Shown: positions 5,460 through 7,418 of the stretch, piece by piece
Numbering within the stretch: position 1 is the stretch's first letter
Layout: each line of letters opens with the position of its first letter
DNA from: Holosporales bacterium
GTDB taxonomy: Bacteria; Pseudomonadota; Alphaproteobacteria; RUG11792
Direction of reading: 5' to 3'
Assembly (NCBI GenBank): GCA_031260085.1
Contig: JAIRKP010000100.1
Span: 1 to 7,418 of the forward strand
Length of the DNA stretch: 7,418 nt
Program-made: the position numbers and the translations under genes
Notes under the pieces: generated by a model
What the model saw: the letters and a program-made list of their open reading frames with translations, nothing else
The model's database searches: none
Told to the model about the DNA's origin: nothing

Positions 5460-6872
5460 GTGTTTGAAGTTTGCGATAATAATAAAACAATCCATTTTAT
5501 CGGAATAGGCGGAATAGGAGTTAGTGGCATTGCTGAGATTTTGCATCATTTAGGTTATATAGTTCAAGGAAGCGATAAAGTTTATACTTCGAATCTAGAA
5601 CGTTTAGAGAAATTAGGGATGACATTATTTGTTGGGCACGATCCTTCTCATGTCGAAAATTCAGATGTTGTGGTTTATTCATCGGCTATTAAGAGCGATA
5701 ATGTTGAATTAGTCAAAGCCAGGGAATTGAAGATTCCATGCCTACCTAGGGCAGAAATGCTTTCACAACTTGTTCGGTTTAAGAAATCGATAGTTGTCGC
5801 TGGATCTCATGGAAAAACGACTGTAACTTCGATTTGTGCTGCGATGCTTGAAATGGCCGATTTCGACCCCACCGTAATAAACGGAGGAGTTATAAACGCT
5901 TATAAAACCAATGCAAAATTAGGCATCGGAAATTGGACAGTAATTGAATCTGATGAATCTGATGGAAGCTTTACTAAGTTTACACCGACAATTGGGATAG
6001 TTACCAATATTGATAAAGAACATATAGCTTATTACAATTCATTCGAAAATTTAAAAAATTCTTTTAAAACCTTTTTAAGTAATATCCCTTTTTATGGAGC
6101 AGGCATAGTTTGCACTGATGATGAAAATATATATGACATTATAAATAATATGACGGACATAAAAATAATTACATACTCTATAATAAAAGATTCTATGTTT
6201 AAAGCAATCAATATAAGAAAAACAGAAGCAGGTTCGACATTCGACGTTGCCATTAATGTGCCAAACAATAACGAAATTATAACAGACATCAATATTCCCT
6301 TATTAGGGGAACACAATATTAAAAATTCACTTGCTGCTGTTGCGACTGCATATGAGCTCAAAATAAACACAGAGATAATAAAAGCAACGCTAAACTCTTT
6401 CGCAGGAGTTAGAAGAAGATTCACCAAAGTTGGAACTATAAATAAGGTGCCAGTGATCGACGACTATGCTCATCACCCTACTGAAATCAGGGCTCTTTTA
6501 GAATCGGCTGGTCAATATTCAAAAGGGAAAATAATTATAATTCATCAGCCTCATAGATTCACAAGACTAAATACTTTATTTATTGAGTTTACAGAATGTT
6601 TTGACAAAGCCGATATAGTGCTAATAACTCAAGTTTATAAAGCAGACGATGCAGATTCAGGAAAGATAAACGCAGAAGATCTTTATCAAGCATTGGTAAA
6701 AAAAGGTAAAAATGCAATTTTTGCAAAAGATATAGAAAGTATGCAAAATGGTTTAGAAAATATTATAAACATTAACAAGCTAACCAATGCTGATTTAATA
6801 ATATTTTCGGGCGCAGGAAGCATATCAAAATGGGCGTATGAAATTGTAAAAAATATAGGAGAACCCGCGTGA
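5460..6872 (+). CDS. murC: UDP-N-acetylmuramate--L-alanine ligase MurC
   Basis: MurC is the cytoplasmic ATP-dependent ligase that joins L-Ala to UDP-MurNAc, the first amino acid of the peptidoglycan stem. The 470 residues, from GTG 5460, are full length. The N-terminal UDP-binding domain has FIGIGGIGVSGIAEIL (13-28). The central ATPase has the P-loop AGSHGKTT (114-121), ESDESDGSF (163-171) and TNIDKEH (182-188). GEHNIKNSLAAVA (283-295) follows, and the C-terminal domain has GVRRRF (316-321), DDYAHHPTEI (334-343) and HQPHRFTR (362-369). All key motifs appear intact. It ends in TGA overlapping the GTG of the next ORF (GTGA), a sign of translational coupling. The usual partners murB and ddl do not follow. 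The TGA stop here also argues for the standard genetic code. Confidence 0.97.
   Translation: MFEVCDNNKTIHFIGIGGIGVSGIAEILHHLGYIVQGSDKVYTSNLERLEKLGMTLFVGHDPSHVENSDVVVYSSAIKSDNVELVKARELKIPCLPRAEMLSQLVRFKKSIVVAGSHGKTTVTSICAAMLEMADFDPTVINGGVINAYKTNAKLGIGNWTVIESDESDGSFTKFTPTIGIVTNIDKEHIAYYNSFENLKNSFKTFLSNIPFYGAGIVCTDDENIYDIINNMTDIKIITYSIIKDSMFKAINIRKTEAGSTFDVAINVPNNNEIITDINIPLLGEHNIKNSLAAVATAYELKINTEIIKATLNSFAGVRRRFTKVGTINKVPVIDDYAHHPTEIRALLESAGQYSKGKIIIIHQPHRFTRLNTLFIEFTECFDKADIVLITQVYKADDADSGKINAEDLYQALVKKGKNAIFAKDIESMQNGLENIININKLTNADLIIFSGAGSISKWAYEIVKNIGEPA
6857..6861 (+). promoter_or_regulatory. Ribosome binding site of the small membrane-protein gene
   Basis: AGGAG lies inside the end of murC, 7 bases before GTG 6869 and 13 before ATG 6875. 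The spacing favours the GTG that overlaps the murC stop. Confidence 0.65.
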
Positions 6873-7141
6873 TTATGAAAAAATGGATCTTTATATCAGG
6901 AATACTGGCTTGTTCTATATTGTTCTTTTTTTCGGGAACATTAATTGGATATTCCGTCGGCTCTAAAAATATTGAATCTACAGAGATTGAACAAAATAGA
7001 AAAAAAAGAACTCCTTCACGTATAAAGGGAACTTTCAGCCCATTAATCGAATCAATTATTCAAAAGCACACATCCCAAATACAATCAAAAATCCGAATGC
7101 CCAGCCAATTAGCACTCGAAAAAGCAAACACTATCAAATAG
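6869..7141 (+). CDS. Small single-pass membrane protein after murC, function unknown
   Basis: The frame gives 90 residues from GTG 6869, which overlaps the murC TGA and has AGGAG 7 bases upstream. ATG 6875 is an alternative that would be two residues shorter. A short basic N-terminus (KK, 4-5) leads into a hydrophobic segment at about 6-28 (WIFISGILACSILFFFSGTL), an anchor or uncleaved signal. A basic, hydrophilic tail rich in Lys, Ile, Ser and Gln follows and is probably periplasmic. It occupies the place where murB, ddl or ftsQ usually follow murC, but has no recognisable similarity to them. The size and topology are loosely reminiscent of small division proteins such as FtsL, though it lacks an obvious heptad zipper. 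It may be a genuine cell-wall accessory protein or the remnant of a longer one. The AT-rich composition matches murC. Confidence 0.65.
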   Translation: MIMKKWIFISGILACSILFFFSGTLIGYSVGSKNIESTEIEQNRKKRTPSRIKGTFSPLIESIIQKHTSQIQSKIRMPSQLALEKANTIK

Positions 7142-7174
7142 AGTTAATATTTCGAAACCTGCAACAAGGCGGGA

Positions 7175-7214
7175 GCGCGAGTATGGTATAGATATTATTA
7201 TACCATACTCGCGC
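7175..7214. repeat. Palindromic repeat, copy B
   Basis: The arms GCGCGAGTATGGTATA (7175-7190) and TATACCATACTCGCGC (7199-7214) form a perfect 16-bp stem with an 8-base AT-rich loop. Some further pairing (7173-7216, 7171-7218) lies beyond an A-C mismatch. It shares the GAGTATGGT/ACCATACTC core and GC-rich outer end with copy A at 686-727, while the loops differ. It lies 33 bases after the last gene of the mur cluster. No T-run follows, so a terminator role is possible but not shown. Confidence 0.88.
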
Positions 7215-7219
7215 CCTCA

Positions 7220-7257
7220 GTCTGACAAGGATCACTTCGTTCTCCTCCTTGACAGAC
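7220..7257. repeat. Imperfect inverted repeat next to copy B
   Basis: GTCTGACAAGGA (7220-7231) pairs with TCCTTGACAGAC (7246-7257), with one A-A mismatch and a 14-base loop. On the minus strand the centre reads GGAGGAGAACGAAGTGATCC. This resembles in style the short GC-rich palindromes (GTCAT..GAGGAGCGAAGCGACG type) dispersed in many bacterial genomes. That resemblance is from memory and is only suggestive. Confidence 0.65.
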
Positions 7258-7331
7258 AGTCTAGGCTAATCTGTTTCTCTATTCATTAAATCTCTTTCAA
7301 AACTAAATACATTCCTCAATTATCTGCCCAA

Positions 7332-7349
7332 GCAAAGAGTAATCTTTGC
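7332..7349. repeat. Inverted repeat GCAAAGA/TCTTTGC
   Basis: Seven perfect base pairs (7332-7338 with 7343-7349) enclose a GTAA loop. With the following GCATGAGTCC it resembles the segment just after palindrome copy A (738-775). Confidence 0.55.
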
Positions 7350-7373
7350 ATGAGTCCAACGGGGCGCGATTAT

Positions 7374-7392
7374 GATAAATCATAGATTTATC
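7374..7392. repeat. Inverted repeat GATAAATC/GATTTATC
   Basis: Eight perfect base pairs (7374-7381 with 7385-7392) enclose an ATA loop. It abuts the next inverted repeat with no gap. The weak AT stem makes it more likely a repeat unit than a terminator. Confidence 0.55.
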
Positions 7393-7411
7393 GCAAAATC
7401 AAAGATTTTGC
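7393..7411. repeat. Inverted repeat GCAAAATC/GATTTTGC
   Basis: Eight perfect base pairs (7393-7400 with 7404-7411) enclose an AAA loop, directly adjoining the previous inverted repeat. The two tandem hairpins have the same stem and loop size (8-3-8) and share the end bases ATC/GAT, which suggests duplication of one unit or a composite element running past the window. Confidence 0.55.
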
Positions 7412-7418
7412 CCGAAGT

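Larger units (their letters stand above)
7142..7418. other. Repeat-rich non-coding end of the window
   Basis: No gene is visible on either strand across these 277 bases. They hold palindromic repeat copy B, a second GC-rich imperfect hairpin, an AT-rich gap, and three short perfect inverted repeats in a row near the right edge. I see no transposase fragment or tRNA. The last repeat runs to within seven bases of the window edge, so the repeat region may continue. Confidence 0.65.

Noticed and set aside
7142..7418. CRISPR array or tRNA in the repeat-rich end
   Set aside because: The inverted repeats differ from each other in sequence and spacing and have no direct-repeat/spacer pattern. No cloverleaf with a TTC arm could be built.

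Overview
The window looks like a piece of an AT-rich, repeat-bearing bacterial chromosome that is losing genes. The best guess is a host-associated alphaproteobacterium, possibly Rickettsiales-like. This is inferred from the low-GC housekeeping genes (one sampled 60-base line of murG is about one-third G+C), the broken genes, the large palindromic repeats and the fragmented mur cluster. No rRNA or other taxonomic marker is present, so the placement is tentative.

Layout, left to right. (1) Positions 1-195 are the 3' end of ychF. (2) A 251-base spacer carries a GC-rich hairpin. (3) Positions 447-712 are a dead RluD-type pseudouridine synthase. Only its S4 RNA-binding domain survives, it carries a frameshift at a run of six A, and it is cut off inside a palindromic repeat. 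(4) On the minus strand, 796-2277 is a higher-GC gene with its own near-consensus promoter. It encodes an exported protein whose middle has the signature of an aminoglycoside-phosphotransferase-type kinase fold. (5) On the plus strand, 2523-3378 is an AT-rich membrane-protein gene that reads as two ORFs and is probably one frameshifted gene. (6) Positions 3379-4231 form a distinctly GC-rich block (about 57-62% in sampled lines). It holds a minus-strand gene for a small Cys-rich protein with a signal peptide, which is interrupted by an in-frame TGA. (7) Positions 4408-7141 are murG, murC and a 90-residue membrane-anchored protein, closely packed and probably co-transcribed. (8) Positions 7142-7418 have no gene and carry a series of inverted repeats. 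One of these is a second copy of the palindrome that ends the rluD remnant.

Functional reading. murG and murC make lipid II and UDP-MurNAc-L-Ala, so the organism keeps peptidoglycan precursor synthesis, but the usual neighbours (ftsW upstream; murB, ddl and ftsQ downstream) are not adjacent. Between the decayed rluD and murG lies an accessory segment of unlike base composition with two exported-protein genes and one membrane-protein gene. It resembles a site of gene turnover more than an operon. The most interesting items are the exported kinase-like protein, the shared palindromic repeat family, and the TGA-interrupted GC-rich secreted protein. I see no defence system, CRISPR array, transposase or tRNA.
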